NCBI RefSeq assembly: GCF_027111315.2
Contig: NZ_CP114289.2
Location: 4,216,001 to 4,280,000 of the forward strand
Origin: Flavobacterium limnophilum
GTDB lineage: Bacteria > Bacteroidota > Bacteroidia > Flavobacteriales > Flavobacteriaceae
Direction: 5' to 3'
Length of the DNA stretch: 64,000 nt
Below the pieces are notes generated by a model. That model was not told where the DNA came from. It searched no databases and saw only the letters and a program-made list of their open reading frames with translations. The translations under genes were made by a program, and so were the position numbers. Below, piece after piece: positions 7,140 through 16,492 of this stretch (position 1 is its first letter; each line of letters starts with the position of its first letter).

Positions 7140-9641
7140 ATGAATTTAAAGCAACAACGTAAACTATTTTTGGTTTTTCTTCTGATAGGAATGTTATTTT
7201 CAGCCAGTGCTGCTGAAATTTGGGTTTCGCCTAAAGGCAATGATGCAAATCAAGGAACAAAATCAAGTCCGGTGGCAACCGTTCAGATGGCGGTAAGAAA
7301 AGCCAGAGAACTGCGTCGCCTGAAAGATTCCTCCATAAAAGACGGTATCCATATTATTGTTATGGATGGAACTTATTATTTGAACGAGCCTTTATTTGTT
7401 AGACCCGAAGATTCCGGAACGGCCGAAAGTCCAACCACTATTGAAGCTGATGCCAATGCCAAACCAATCTTAAGCGGTGGATTCGAAATAAAAAACTGGA
7501 AAAAATCTACTATTGCGATAAACGGAAAAAAAGGAATCGTTTGGGAAGCCAATGCACCTGAAAAAGCAGGAGAAATCATCAATTACCGACAATTATGGGT
7601 CAACGGAAAAAAAGCTGTTAGAGCCAAAAGCACTGCCGGAACCAAAATGGATAGAATTCTGTCATGGGATGCTGCCACCGAAACCTGCTGGATTCCTTTC
7701 AAAGACAAATCCGTTAAGTTTGAGCCGGGAATGGAAATGTTCATCGTGCAATGGTGGGCGATTGCTAATTTGCGAATTAAAAATATTGAAGTTGTAAAAG
7801 ACAGCGCCAGACTTTCATTCGAACAACCTGAAAGTCGCATCCAAAGCGAACATCCTTGGCCGGCACCTTGGATTTCTAAAAACAACGGAAACTCGGCTTT
7901 CTATTTAAACAACGGAATTTCGATGCTGAACGAACCTGGAGAATGGTTTTTGGACAGAAAAAAAGCCAAAATTTATTATATTCCAAGAACGGGAGAAAAT
8001 TTGGCTACAGCCAAAGTATCAGTTCCAGTTTTGGAAAATTTGGTAAAAGTAGAAGGAACTTTGGATTCGCCAGTGCTTCATTTTAATTTCAAGGGAATTT
8101 CGTTTCAGTACAGCAATTGGCTTCGTCCTTCTCAGCAAGGTCACGTCCCGTTGCAAGCCGGAATGTATTTGTTGGATGCCTATAAATTGAAAACGCCCGG
8201 AACTCCAAATCAAGCGAGTTTAGAAAATCAAGGTTGGGTAGGCCGACCAAGAGCCGCCGTTGAAGTAAATTATGCCAACAATACTTTGTTCGAATCCTGC
8301 ACTTTTGAACATTTATCTTCCACGGGATTGGATTTGCATAGAGGAACCAATCATAATACCATCAAAGGAAATTTATTCAAGGACATTGGTGGAAACGGAA
8401 TCAATTTGGGTGTTTTTTCCGAAGAACCTTTCGAGGCGCATTTGCCTTATACCGTGAAAGACGACCGAATCGTTTGCTCGGATGAATTGGTTGCCGATAA
8501 TCTGATTACCAATGTAGCCAACGAAGATTGGGGATGTCTGGGAATCGCGGCTGGTTTTATAAAAAATATCACCATCGAACACAACGAAATTTCGGATGTG
8601 GCTTACAGCGGCATTTCGATGGGCTGGGGCTGGACACACACCGAAAATGTGATGAAAAACAACAAAATTATAGCGAACAAAATTCATCATTATGCGAAAA
8701 ATCTGCATGATGTGGCCGGAATTTACACGCTTTCATCGCAGCCAGTAAGCAGGATAGAAGAAAATTACATCGACAAAGTTTACAATAGTCCGTATGCACA
8801 CGACCCGTTTTTGTGGTTGTACTTGTACACTGATGAAGGAACGCAGGGTTTTACCATCAAAAATAACTGGATTCCGATTCAAAAAACATTGAAAAACCAT
8901 AATGGTCCAGTTGGAAATGTTTGGCAAGACAATTATGCGTTTGTAGATTCTAAAATCAAGGAAAATGCCGGTATTAGAACTCCATACAGCAATTTATTGG
9001 CTAAAGAAGTGGTTGTTGACGAAGCTTGGGGTTTGCAAGAAATGCCAAAATCGGTTGCCATTGAAGTAATCGGAAAAGATTTGGATGTCGAAAAAATTAA
9101 ATCGACCATAAAAGGTTTCCGAATCGTGGGCGAAGAATTGTACCAATGGGAAAATCATTTGATGATTTACGGTTTGATGAACCAACCGGAAAGAACCAAA
9201 AGAAAACTGGCTTTGGCCTTTCCAGCATTGGAAATTAAAATCTATGAAAACCCGGTTTACGATTTCCAAAATTTCGAAAGATGCAAGGATGTAAAAGTAG
9301 CATCCGAATGGGAAAATATCGTTTTGACTGCCAATTTGGTCGAAGACGAAAAAATGCAAAAAGAATATATTGATTATCACAAAACTCAATTCGAAAAATG
9401 GCCGGAAATTGCCAAAGGATTCTGTAATGCCGATTTCCAACAATTGCAGGTTTTCAAAAACGGAAGACAATTAATGTTGGTCATCAGTATTCCAAAAGGC
9501 GAAAGCTTGGATAAATTGAATCCAAAAACCACCGAAAATAATCCACGTGTTGACGATTGGAATGCTTTAATGAAAAAATATCAAACGGGAATTGAAGGAA
9601 CAAAACCCGGAGAAGTTTGGATGTTTTTGAAGAAGATTTAG
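7140..9641 (+). CDS. Secreted right-handed beta-helix glycoside hydrolase, GH141-like
   Basis: The protein has 833 residues from the ATG at 7140; an in-frame TTG at 7113 is less likely. A signal peptide ends near SASA (residue 24). The mature N-terminus (EIWVSPKGNDANQGTKSSP, then DGTYYLNEPLFVRPEDSGT) is the usual opening of parallel beta-helix enzymes such as GH141. A strand-rich middle region (about 340-600) has repeated Asn-rich turns typical of beta-helix coils. The segment around RQLWVNGKKAVRA also fits. GH141 includes an enzyme removing a fucose derivative from rhamnogalacturonan II and a xylanase. Its final 200 or so residues form an additional region not recognised. It is the first gene of the plus-strand locus and diverges from the AraC gene. 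Confidence 0.65.
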   Translation: MNLKQQRKLFLVFLLIGMLFSASAAEIWVSPKGNDANQGTKSSPVATVQMAVRKARELRRLKDSSIKDGIHIIVMDGTYYLNEPLFVRPEDSGTAESPTTIEADANAKPILSGGFEIKNWKKSTIAINGKKGIVWEANAPEKAGEIINYRQLWVNGKKAVRAKSTAGTKMDRILSWDAATETCWIPFKDKSVKFEPGMEMFIVQWWAIANLRIKNIEVVKDSARLSFEQPESRIQSEHPWPAPWISKNNGNSAFYLNNGISMLNEPGEWFLDRKKAKIYYIPRTGENLATAKVSVPVLENLVKVEGTLDSPVLHFNFKGISFQYSNWLRPSQQGHVPLQAGMYLLDAYKLKTPGTPNQASLENQGWVGRPRAAVEVNYANNTLFESCTFEHLSSTGLDLHRGTNHNTIKGNLFKDIGGNGINLGVFSEEPFEAHLPYTVKDDRIVCSDELVADNLITNVANEDWGCLGIAAGFIKNITIEHNEISDVAYSGISMGWGWTHTENVMKNNKIIANKIHHYAKNLHDVAGIYTLSSQPVSRIEENYIDKVYNSPYAHDPFLWLYLYTDEGTQGFTIKNNWIPIQKTLKNHNGPVGNVWQDNYAFVDSKIKENAGIRTPYSNLLAKEVVVDEAWGLQEMPKSVAIEVIGKDLDVEKIKSTIKGFRIVGEELYQWENHLMIYGLMNQPERTKRKLALAFPALEIKIYENPVYDFQNFERCKDVKVASEWENIVLTANLVEDEKMQKEYIDYHKTQFEKWPEIAKGFCNADFQQLQVFKNGRQLMLVISIPKGESLDKLNPKTTENNPRVDDWNALMKKYQTGIEGTKPGEVWMFLKKI

Positions 9642-9700
9642 GAGAGAAAAGAATAAGGAAAATAGAGAAAGTATAATGCCAATACTTAATGTCTTTCAAT

Positions 9701-9742
9701 CCAGTTTCGGCTCCCTCTCCTTCGGAGAGGGCTGGGGTGAGG
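9701..9742 (+). repeat. 42-base GAGAGGG hairpin repeat, copy 1 of 6
   Basis: The unit reads CCAGTTTCGG, then a hairpin CCCTCTCCTTCGGAGAGGG, then CTGGGGTGAGG. This copy has a TTCG loop; the others have TTTG. It ends 12 bases before the ATG of the oxidoreductase gene. Confidence 0.9.
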
Positions 9743-9754
9743 AAAAATAAATAA

Positions 9755-10819
9755 ATGTTAAAAATAGCCATTTTAGGTCTCGGAGAGGGACGCAGTACGA
9801 TGTCAGCCGCTTTGGCAAGTTCCAAATTGGAGTTGGTAAAAATATGTGACAGGAATGAGGAATTGTGCCAACAAAGAGCAAAGGAGTTTGATTTTCATTC
9901 ACACACAACCAATTATGATGATTTATTGAATGACAGTGCAATCGATATCATCGCTATTTATACGCCAGACCATTTGCACGCCGAGCACGTAAAACAAGCT
10001 TTGTTGGCCGGAAAACACGTGGTTTGCACCAAGCCTTTCATTGACGATCTTTCGGATGCCGCAGCATTATTGGAACTGAGCGAGAAAACAGGAAAGAAAG
10101 TTTTCATCGGCCAAAGTTCTCGATTTTTCGAACCGGCAAAAAGACAAAGAGCCGATTTTGAAGTCGGATTAATAGGAGATTTAATTACGATTGAGTCGCA
10201 TTACCACGCAGATCACCATTGGTTTTTGGAAAAAGAATGGTCGTTGTTGCAATCATTCAAATGGTTGTATGGCGGTTTAAGTCATCCCGTGGATTTCATC
10301 AGATGGTATTTACCTGATATTGAAGAAGTTATGGGTTATGGAATGATCAGCAGCAACGGAAGCGTGGCAGGTTTGAAAAACGAAGACACTATGCACTTTA
10401 TTTTCAAAGCCACCGATGGAAGAATTGCCAGAGTGAGCGGTGTTTATACTTCGCCAACACAGCCGACACAAAGGGATAGTGGGATGAGCGTAATTTTACG
10501 AGCAACCGAAGGAGCCAGCCAGGCCGATTATCATGAATTGCGTTATGCCATTACTGACAAAACCGGCGAAGAAAAAGTCGTGACTTGGGGCGACAGTACT
10601 TTAAAACATTATTTCCGTTTTGAAGGACAAAGCCATCATGCGGGAGAATATCAAAATTATTTGGAATATTTCGTGGATAGTATCGAACAAGATTTTATGG
10701 CTTATCCGGATATGAAAGAAGGGATTGGAACCGTGGCATTATTACAGGCAATGGACAAATCTTTACAAACCGGAATGCCAGTAAAAATTGCTGATGTTCT
10801 TAACGAATACGGATTATGA
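9755..10819 (+). CDS. Gfo/Idh/MocA family NAD(P)-dependent oxidoreductase
   Basis: The 354-residue protein opens with a Rossmann fold (MLKIAILGLGEGRS, glycine-rich loop at residues 8-12) and carries KPFIDD, in which Lys is the usual active-site residue of the EKP motif. A C-terminal alpha/beta substrate domain follows. No signal peptide is present, so it is cytoplasmic. The family oxidises or reduces sugars and sugar acids. The stop overlaps the symporter start (ATGA), so translation of the two is coupled and they probably act on the same imported sugar. The exact substrate is not known. Confidence 0.9.
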   Translation: MLKIAILGLGEGRSTMSAALASSKLELVKICDRNEELCQQRAKEFDFHSHTTNYDDLLNDSAIDIIAIYTPDHLHAEHVKQALLAGKHVVCTKPFIDDLSDAAALLELSEKTGKKVFIGQSSRFFEPAKRQRADFEVGLIGDLITIESHYHADHHWFLEKEWSLLQSFKWLYGGLSHPVDFIRWYLPDIEEVMGYGMISSNGSVAGLKNEDTMHFIFKATDGRIARVSGVYTSPTQPTQRDSGMSVILRATEGASQADYHELRYAITDKTGEEKVVTWGDSTLKHYFRFEGQSHHAGEYQNYLEYFVDSIEQDFMAYPDMKEGIGTVALLQAMDKSLQTGMPVKIADVLNEYGL

Positions 10820-12396
10820 ACAGTATCTACGATAAATTAACCGCCTTGGATTTTATAATTGTTGCCATTTACTTGGTGATATTATTGGTCATTGGTTATG
10901 TCGTGAGCGTGAAGCAAAGCAAGAAGAACGAAACGCTTTTTATGGCCGGAAATTCCTTGAATTGGTACAACATCGGGTTCAATATGTGGGGGACAAATGT
11001 TGGGCCTTCGTCTTTATTGGCTTTTGCCAGTATTGGTTATGCAACGGGAATCGTGGCGGGAAATTTCGAATGGTATGCCTTTGTTTTTTTATTGCTTTTG
11101 GCAATGGTTTTTGCTCCAAAATATATTGCCAGCAAGGTTAGCACGATGCCCGAATATATGGGAAAACGCTATGGTGACAGTACGCAAACCATTTTGGCTT
11201 GGTATGCAATGGTCAAGATTTTGGTAAGTTGGTTGTCCTTGGGATTGTTTAGCGGAGGAATTTTGGTACGCCAAATTTTAGGAATTCCGATGTGGCAAAG
11301 CGTGACGGTTTTAGTCATTTTTTCAGGGATTTTTACTTTCGCTGGAGGTTTGAAAGCCATTGCCAAAGTGAATGTTTTTCAGATGATTTTATTAATTGTC
11401 GTTTCGCTTACACTTTCTTATTTAGGTTTGCAAAAAGTGGGTGGAATCGAAGCCTTGATTGCCAAAACACCTTCCAATTTCTGGAATTTGGTTCAACCGG
11501 CAAACGACGCACATTATCCTTGGCCTGCCATTTTATTGGGGTATCCCGTAGCCGCAGTGGCTTTCTTTTGCACGGACCAATCGATGGTCCAGAGTGTTTT
11601 GGGGGCAAAGAATTTGGAACAAGGACAATTGGGAGTGAACTTCATCGGTTGGCTGAAAGTATTGGCGTTGCCATTGTTTATTTTACCAGGAATTCTGTGT
11701 TCCGTTTTGTATCCAGAGTTAGGCGAAAATTCCGATTTGGCTTATATGACGATGGTAACCAATTTATTTCCAAGTGGAATGAACGGTTTGGTAATTTGTG
11801 TGATGATTGCTGTATTGGTGGCAACGATTGGCTCATCTTTGAATGCCTTGAGCACGGTTTACACCAATGATATTTACGTGAAGAAAATCAATCCAGCGGC
11901 GACGATTAAAGAGCAAATAAAAATGGGTCGCATTACCGTTGCGGCAGGTTGCGTGTTTGCAATCCTTATTGCGATTGCGATAGACAACATCAAAGGTCAA
12001 AATTTATTCAACATTTTTCAGGCGGTTTTGGGCTTTTTGGCACCTTCTTTGTCGGTGGTGTTTTTGTTGAGTATTTTTTGGAAACGTACGACCAAAAAAG
12101 CGGTAAATGGGATTTTATCTTGGGGTTCGGCTTTTAGTTTGTTTATTGGAGTATTGTATTTGTGGATTTTTCCTGCGGATGTTTACACCGCTTGGCCCCA
12201 TTTCTTGTTGATTTCCTTTTACATTTTTGCAGTGTTAATGTTGGCAGCCATTATCATTTCATTGGTAGATAAAAGTCCAGAAACCAATTTCGTGAGCGAA
12301 ACCGATGTGCCAAAAACTAGCAAAAAAGTGAAAATTTTATTCGCCTTGCTTGGACTAACTATTTTGAGTTTATACCTCATTTTTAATTTTAATTAA
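10816..12396 (+). CDS. Sodium:solute symporter family transporter
   Basis: This 526-residue membrane protein has about 13 or 14 hydrophobic segments and the SSS-family pattern (LDFIIVAIYLVILLVIGY near the start, MPEYMGKRYGDS near residue 115, CTDQSMVQSVLGAKN near 255). It imports a small solute with Na+ across the inner membrane. The start overlaps the preceding oxidoreductase gene by four bases, and the rhamnosidase gene begins one base after its stop. That context suggests a monosaccharide or uronate released by the locus as the cargo; this is inference. Confidence 0.93.
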   Translation: MNSIYDKLTALDFIIVAIYLVILLVIGYVVSVKQSKKNETLFMAGNSLNWYNIGFNMWGTNVGPSSLLAFASIGYATGIVAGNFEWYAFVFLLLLAMVFAPKYIASKVSTMPEYMGKRYGDSTQTILAWYAMVKILVSWLSLGLFSGGILVRQILGIPMWQSVTVLVIFSGIFTFAGGLKAIAKVNVFQMILLIVVSLTLSYLGLQKVGGIEALIAKTPSNFWNLVQPANDAHYPWPAILLGYPVAAVAFFCTDQSMVQSVLGAKNLEQGQLGVNFIGWLKVLALPLFILPGILCSVLYPELGENSDLAYMTMVTNLFPSGMNGLVICVMIAVLVATIGSSLNALSTVYTNDIYVKKINPAATIKEQIKMGRITVAAGCVFAILIAIAIDNIKGQNLFNIFQAVLGFLAPSLSVVFLLSIFWKRTTKKAVNGILSWGSAFSLFIGVLYLWIFPADVYTAWPHFLLISFYIFAVLMLAAIIISLVDKSPETNFVSETDVPKTSKKVKILFALLGLTILSLYLIFNFN

Positions 12397-12397
12397 C

Positions 12398-14581
12398 ATG
12401 AAAATATTTTCTTCTGTACGACAGAGTTTTAAAACTATTGTTTGCGTTGTTGCCTTATTCTTTTTGTCAGAAGCGGCTTCGGCTCAAACTTGGATTTGGT
12501 ATCCGGGCGATTTCGAAGTGTGGTTAAGCAATAAAATGCAGGTAAGACGTACAGAACGTGAAGCGGTATTTCCACCGCTTTGGCAATATTACAGTCCTTA
12601 TGCCTTGGTAACTTTTCAGTCAGAAGTGGATATTCCAGAAGCTGATGAAGTGAAAATCTACTCGGAAGGAACTTTTCAATTGCTTTTAGATGGAGTTCAG
12701 GTTTACGGCCAACCAAAATCAATAAAAATTCCTGCCGGGAAACACAAAATTTCCTTTAAAGTATATAATCAGGAAGTGTTGCCAGCTATTTACATTGCCG
12801 GTAAGCATGTTAAATCTGACGCATCTTGGAAGGTTACCAATGAAGATAAACTTTGGATTGACGAAAATGGAAAAGCACAACAATCTGGCACACCTTGGGT
12901 ACCGGTTGGCTCTTGGAATTTTAATTCACCAGAGAGTAAACCTTCTGGTTTTAAACTAACAACTACACCTTGGAACGCAAAAAAAACAGAAAAAATAGGA
13001 GATGGTAAGTTGGTGGATTTTGGTAAAGAAACTTTTGGTTATATTAAAATTCACGGTTTAAAAGGAAAAGGCAAAGTGGCACTTTATTATGGTGAATCTC
13101 GTGAGGAAGCTATAGATACTGCCCGATGTGAAACATTAGATCACTTATATTTTGATGGAAAACAGCCTGAAACCTACACACACAATGGATCAAAAGCATT
13201 CCGCTATGTTTGGGTACAAGCAGATCCAACGGTAAAATATGATTCTATTTCGATGCTTTATGAGTATTTGTCATTGGACTATCGTGGGGCTTTCAAATCT
13301 TCTGACCAAGAATTGAATAAAATTTGGGAGGTGTCGGCTTATACAATGCATTTGACCTCTCGCGAATTTTTTATAGACGGAATTAAACGCGACCGTTGGG
13401 TCTGGTCTGGCGACGCGTATCAAAGTTATTTAATGAATTATTATTTATTCTTTGATTCGGCTTCCGTAGAACGAACGCTGTTGGCGCTGCGTGGCAAAGA
13501 ACCTGTAACGGCTCACGTTAATATCATAATGGATTATTCGCTGTATTGGTTTGTGGGTGTTTACGATTACTATTTACACACGGGCGACACGAAATTTATC
13601 AAAACTTTTTATCCACGAATGAAATCATTGATGGAATTCTGCTTGGAAAGAAGAAACAAAAACGGATTCCTGGAACCTTTAGAAGGTGATTGGGTTTTTA
13701 TTGATTGGGCGAACGGATTACCAAAAACTGGCGAGGTTAGTTTTGAGCAAATGCTTTTAGCGAGAAGTTTAGAAGCTATGGCTGTTAGTGCTGAAATTGC
13801 AGGTAAAAACGAAGACCAAAAACAATATCAAAAATTAGCTGCTGATTTAAAAACAAAATTATTTGATGTGTTTTGGGATAAGAAAGAAAACGTGATGAAG
13901 CATCAGCGTATTGATGGTAAAATGCAAGATATTGTAACGAGATACGCTAATATGTTCGGTATTTTTTTCAATTATTTTAATGAAGAACAAAAACAAAGTA
14001 TAAAAAAGAAGGTTTTGCTCAATAAAGATATTCTTCAAATCACAACACCATATATGCGTTTTTATGAGTTGGAAGCTTTGTGTGCGATGGGCGAGCAAAA
14101 TTATGTTTTGAAAGAAATGAAAGACTATTGGGGCGGAATGTTAAAAGAAGGCGCAACTTCTTTCTGGGAAGAATACAATCCAAACAAAAAAGGAACGGAA
14201 CATTTAGCGATGTACGGACGCCCTTATGGAAAAAGCCTTTGCCACGCCTGGGGTTCTAGTCCAATTTATTTGTTAGGGAAATATTATTTAGGCGTGAAAC
14301 CAACTGCTCCGGGTTATTCCGAATATGAAATCAAACCGAATTTAGGTGGTTTGGAATGGATGGAAGGAAAAGTGCCAACACCAAAAGGCGAAGTAAGCGT
14401 GTATTGCAGTACTAAAGAAATCAAAGTAAAAGCTGCCGAAGGAGAAGGAAAATTGATTTTCGAAAGTCAATCAAAACCAAAAACCAACTCGGGAACAATT
14501 ACGGAATTGTCTAAAAACAAATACCAATTGACGGTTCAACCGAATGTGGAATATCAAATAAGTTATAAAGCAGTTAAATAA
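12398..14581 (+). CDS. Alpha-L-rhamnosidase, GH78 family
   Basis: This 727-residue protein has a signal peptide ending at ASAQ. It has N-terminal beta-sandwich regions (about 30-270) and an (alpha/alpha)6 barrel (about 290-640) with the GH78 hallmark FFIDGIKRDRWVWSGD near residue 325, which contains the proposed acidic residues. A C-terminal beta domain closes it. Family members hydrolyse terminal alpha-L-rhamnose from rhamnogalacturonans and glycosides. It starts one base after the symporter stop, and its stop overlaps the next ATG (TAATG), so the group 9755-16239 is translationally coupled. Confidence 0.88.
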   Translation: MKIFSSVRQSFKTIVCVVALFFLSEAASAQTWIWYPGDFEVWLSNKMQVRRTEREAVFPPLWQYYSPYALVTFQSEVDIPEADEVKIYSEGTFQLLLDGVQVYGQPKSIKIPAGKHKISFKVYNQEVLPAIYIAGKHVKSDASWKVTNEDKLWIDENGKAQQSGTPWVPVGSWNFNSPESKPSGFKLTTTPWNAKKTEKIGDGKLVDFGKETFGYIKIHGLKGKGKVALYYGESREEAIDTARCETLDHLYFDGKQPETYTHNGSKAFRYVWVQADPTVKYDSISMLYEYLSLDYRGAFKSSDQELNKIWEVSAYTMHLTSREFFIDGIKRDRWVWSGDAYQSYLMNYYLFFDSASVERTLLALRGKEPVTAHVNIIMDYSLYWFVGVYDYYLHTGDTKFIKTFYPRMKSLMEFCLERRNKNGFLEPLEGDWVFIDWANGLPKTGEVSFEQMLLARSLEAMAVSAEIAGKNEDQKQYQKLAADLKTKLFDVFWDKKENVMKHQRIDGKMQDIVTRYANMFGIFFNYFNEEQKQSIKKKVLLNKDILQITTPYMRFYELEALCAMGEQNYVLKEMKDYWGGMLKEGATSFWEEYNPNKKGTEHLAMYGRPYGKSLCHAWGSSPIYLLGKYYLGVKPTAPGYSEYEIKPNLGGLEWMEGKVPTPKGEVSVYCSTKEIKVKAAEGEGKLIFESQSKPKTNSGTITELSKNKYQLTVQPNVEYQISYKAVK

Positions 14582-16239
14582 TGATTCAAAAATCTAAACA
14601 TATTTATTGCCTATTCCTGATTTTTGTGGGCTTTTCAGTTTTGGCTCAAAATACCAGTTGGCAAGCCGCTCCTTTTGAAGTGGTGAATTCGAATTACAAA
14701 ACTTTCAAAACGACTCAATATGCACAGGTATTTTCGGGCAGTAAACATAATATTGTTCGATTGGCTCCTGAATTGCAAGGATTAACAGGTCTCGAACTTC
14801 CATTAGAAAGTTATAAAAACGGAACGAATACCCCATTAAAACTAAAATTCAAGGAGCCAGTTCAAGTGCTTATTGGAATTTTTCAAGAAAAAAATAATTC
14901 AGATTACCGCCAATTAAACAATGCCAAATTGGTTCTCGAAAATGGAGTAACCATAACAGGTTTGCCTCCGGTTAATGTGTATGCAATTACTTTTCCAAAG
15001 GGAGCGCATATCATTAATCCAGAAGGAAAAGGGTTATTTGCCGTTTTGGGAGTTGTAAAAGCTTCCCAAAAATTGGAATTCAGAAACGCTGAACTTCCAG
15101 ACGGAAAATTATGGAATCCCACTTTTATCGTTGAAGGATTCTCGGATGAAAAACCACTTTTTGAAATTATCGGTGGAGAAAACAAACCCGTAATTGATGA
15201 AGGATTTCCCGGAACCGAAGGAATTCAAGGTGGTTTTGAAGGAGGTCGTGTCGTAAAAGTCGGTAACACCTACCATATGTTTCCAACGGAGAGAGCGGGA
15301 GAAGTTGGTATAGAAATGTATTACGACCGTGTAAAAACCAAAATCGGACATTGGACAAGCAAGGATGCGATTCATTGGAAAAGAGAATCCACGATTTTGC
15401 AGGCAAGCGGAACATATGCAATTACCGAAGATGACAATCCGATGAACGATCGTCGTGCTGCGATTTGGTCGTATATGCCTGTTTTTAACGAAAAAGCAAA
15501 CAAATGGTATGGCTATTATTTGGCTTACACCGTTCACAAAGAAATCCAACCCAATCATTCTTTTGGGAGAATTTGGCGTTGTGAATCCGAAAAGGAAGGA
15601 ATTGCAGGAATTGCCGGCCCATACAAAGATACTGGTATAATTATTGAACCGGGATTGGACTCAGAACCTTGGGAAGGACGTCAAGGCGTGGCTTCATTTT
15701 TTCCGTATAAAGTCGGCGATAAATATTTTGGATTTTATAGTGGAGCATTTCCGTTTCAATCTTGGGCAGATTATCCAAAGAAATCCAGTAAAGGCTGGTT
15801 TGTTGGTTTGGCAGAATCGAATAGTTTGGAAGGACCTTGGTCACGAATAAAAGACGGTAGCAATCCTATCAAAACGATGCATCCATTTTTTGTGGAGAAT
15901 CCAATTGTCAGCCAACTTCCAAACGGAATGTATATAGCAGTTTTTGATGGAGGCCCAGACGGTTGGGGACATCATTTACCTAATATGATGGCGTATTCGT
16001 TATCCAAAGATGGTCATAAATGGAGTGAGGCGCATTATTTGCCAATAGAAACCAAGGTCAATAAATGGTGGGATATTATGAGAACGCCGCTTTGTCTGAT
16101 TCCCGAAGGAAACGATGTTTACACTATCGTTTATAATGCCATTGATCTGAAAAAAAGATTTCATCCTACGGGAATGGTAAAGTTGAAATTGAATAAGGAA
16201 GTAATGGAATCTCGATTGAAGGAATTGGAAAAAGAATAA
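14581..16239 (+). CDS. Secreted beta-propeller glycoside hydrolase-like protein, family unclear
   Basis: The 552-residue product has a signal peptide ending at VLAQ. An N-terminal beta domain (about 20-180) is followed by a five-bladed propeller-like region (about 200-540). That region shows GH43/GH32-clan phrases such as GGRVVKVGNTYHMFPTE, WTSKDAIHWKRE and YGYYLAYTVH, each blade carrying a 'substrate-in, Trp-strand' pattern. Conserved acidic residues sit in DDNPMNDRR and in EPWEGRQG. I could not place it in a CAZy family; GH43, GH117 or GH143 are possibilities. It overlaps the GH78 stop by one base, so it probably acts on the same side chain. Confidence 0.7.
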   Translation: MIQKSKHIYCLFLIFVGFSVLAQNTSWQAAPFEVVNSNYKTFKTTQYAQVFSGSKHNIVRLAPELQGLTGLELPLESYKNGTNTPLKLKFKEPVQVLIGIFQEKNNSDYRQLNNAKLVLENGVTITGLPPVNVYAITFPKGAHIINPEGKGLFAVLGVVKASQKLEFRNAELPDGKLWNPTFIVEGFSDEKPLFEIIGGENKPVIDEGFPGTEGIQGGFEGGRVVKVGNTYHMFPTERAGEVGIEMYYDRVKTKIGHWTSKDAIHWKRESTILQASGTYAITEDDNPMNDRRAAIWSYMPVFNEKANKWYGYYLAYTVHKEIQPNHSFGRIWRCESEKEGIAGIAGPYKDTGIIIEPGLDSEPWEGRQGVASFFPYKVGDKYFGFYSGAFPFQSWADYPKKSSKGWFVGLAESNSLEGPWSRIKDGSNPIKTMHPFFVENPIVSQLPNGMYIAVFDGGPDGWGHHLPNMMAYSLSKDGHKWSEAHYLPIETKVNKWWDIMRTPLCLIPEGNDVYTIVYNAIDLKKRFHPTGMVKLKLNKEVMESRLKELEKE

Positions 16240-16254
16240 TTTAGGGCTGTTTTT

Positions 16255-16394
16255 GAATTGCCTCCAGCTTTAGCTGGAGGGAAAAAATGAAATAGATTTA
16301 TGGGCTGGGCTTTAGCCAAAATTAATTTTTATTTGGCTAAAGCCAATGAGCAAAATACTTGATTTGTACCTCCAGCTAAAGCTGGAGGCAATTC
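16255..16394 (+). repeat. Mirror-hairpin (BIME-like) element, copy A of 4
   Basis: The 140-base unit is built as H1-H2...H2'-H1'. H1 is CCTCCAGCTTTAGCTGGAGG, H2 contains GGCTTTAGCC, H2' is TTGGCTAAAGCCAA and H1' is CCTCCAGCTAAAGCTGGAGG. Each is a hairpin around GCTttAGC or GCTaaAGC. GAATTG and CAATTC bound the ends as inverted repeats. It begins 15 bases after a stop codon. Confidence 0.92.
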
Positions 16395-16414
16395 AAAAAA
16401 GTAATGGTACTCCG

Positions 16415-16458
16415 CAAAGTCTCCGACTTTGAGGATGTGTTTCTCAGTCTTTGACTGA
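16415..16458 (+). repeat. Two small back-to-back hairpins
   Basis: CAAAGTC-tcc-GACTTTG (16415-16431) is followed by TCAGTC-ttt-GACTGA (16444-16458). They fill the rest of the 253-base junction between the two propeller genes. There is no T tract, so termination is not claimed. Confidence 0.6.
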
Positions 16459-16492
16459 CCAAAGAAGAATGTAATAAAATTGAAGGAAATAA

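Noticed and set aside
8994..9470. Minus-strand 158-codon open frame inside the GH141-like gene
   Set aside because: It has Phe/Ile-rich composition typical of the antisense of an Asn/Lys-rich gene, lacks a plausible start context, and sits fully inside a convincing coding gene.
9484..9825. Minus-strand open frame of 113 codons (and similar ones over each GAGAGGG repeat)
   Set aside because: The frames arise because the repeat has no stops on the minus strand; they overlap real genes antisense and have no recognisable protein content.
16255..16394. Insertion sequence
   Set aside because: The 140 bases contain no coding frame and no target duplication could be recognised; a non-autonomous repeat fits better.
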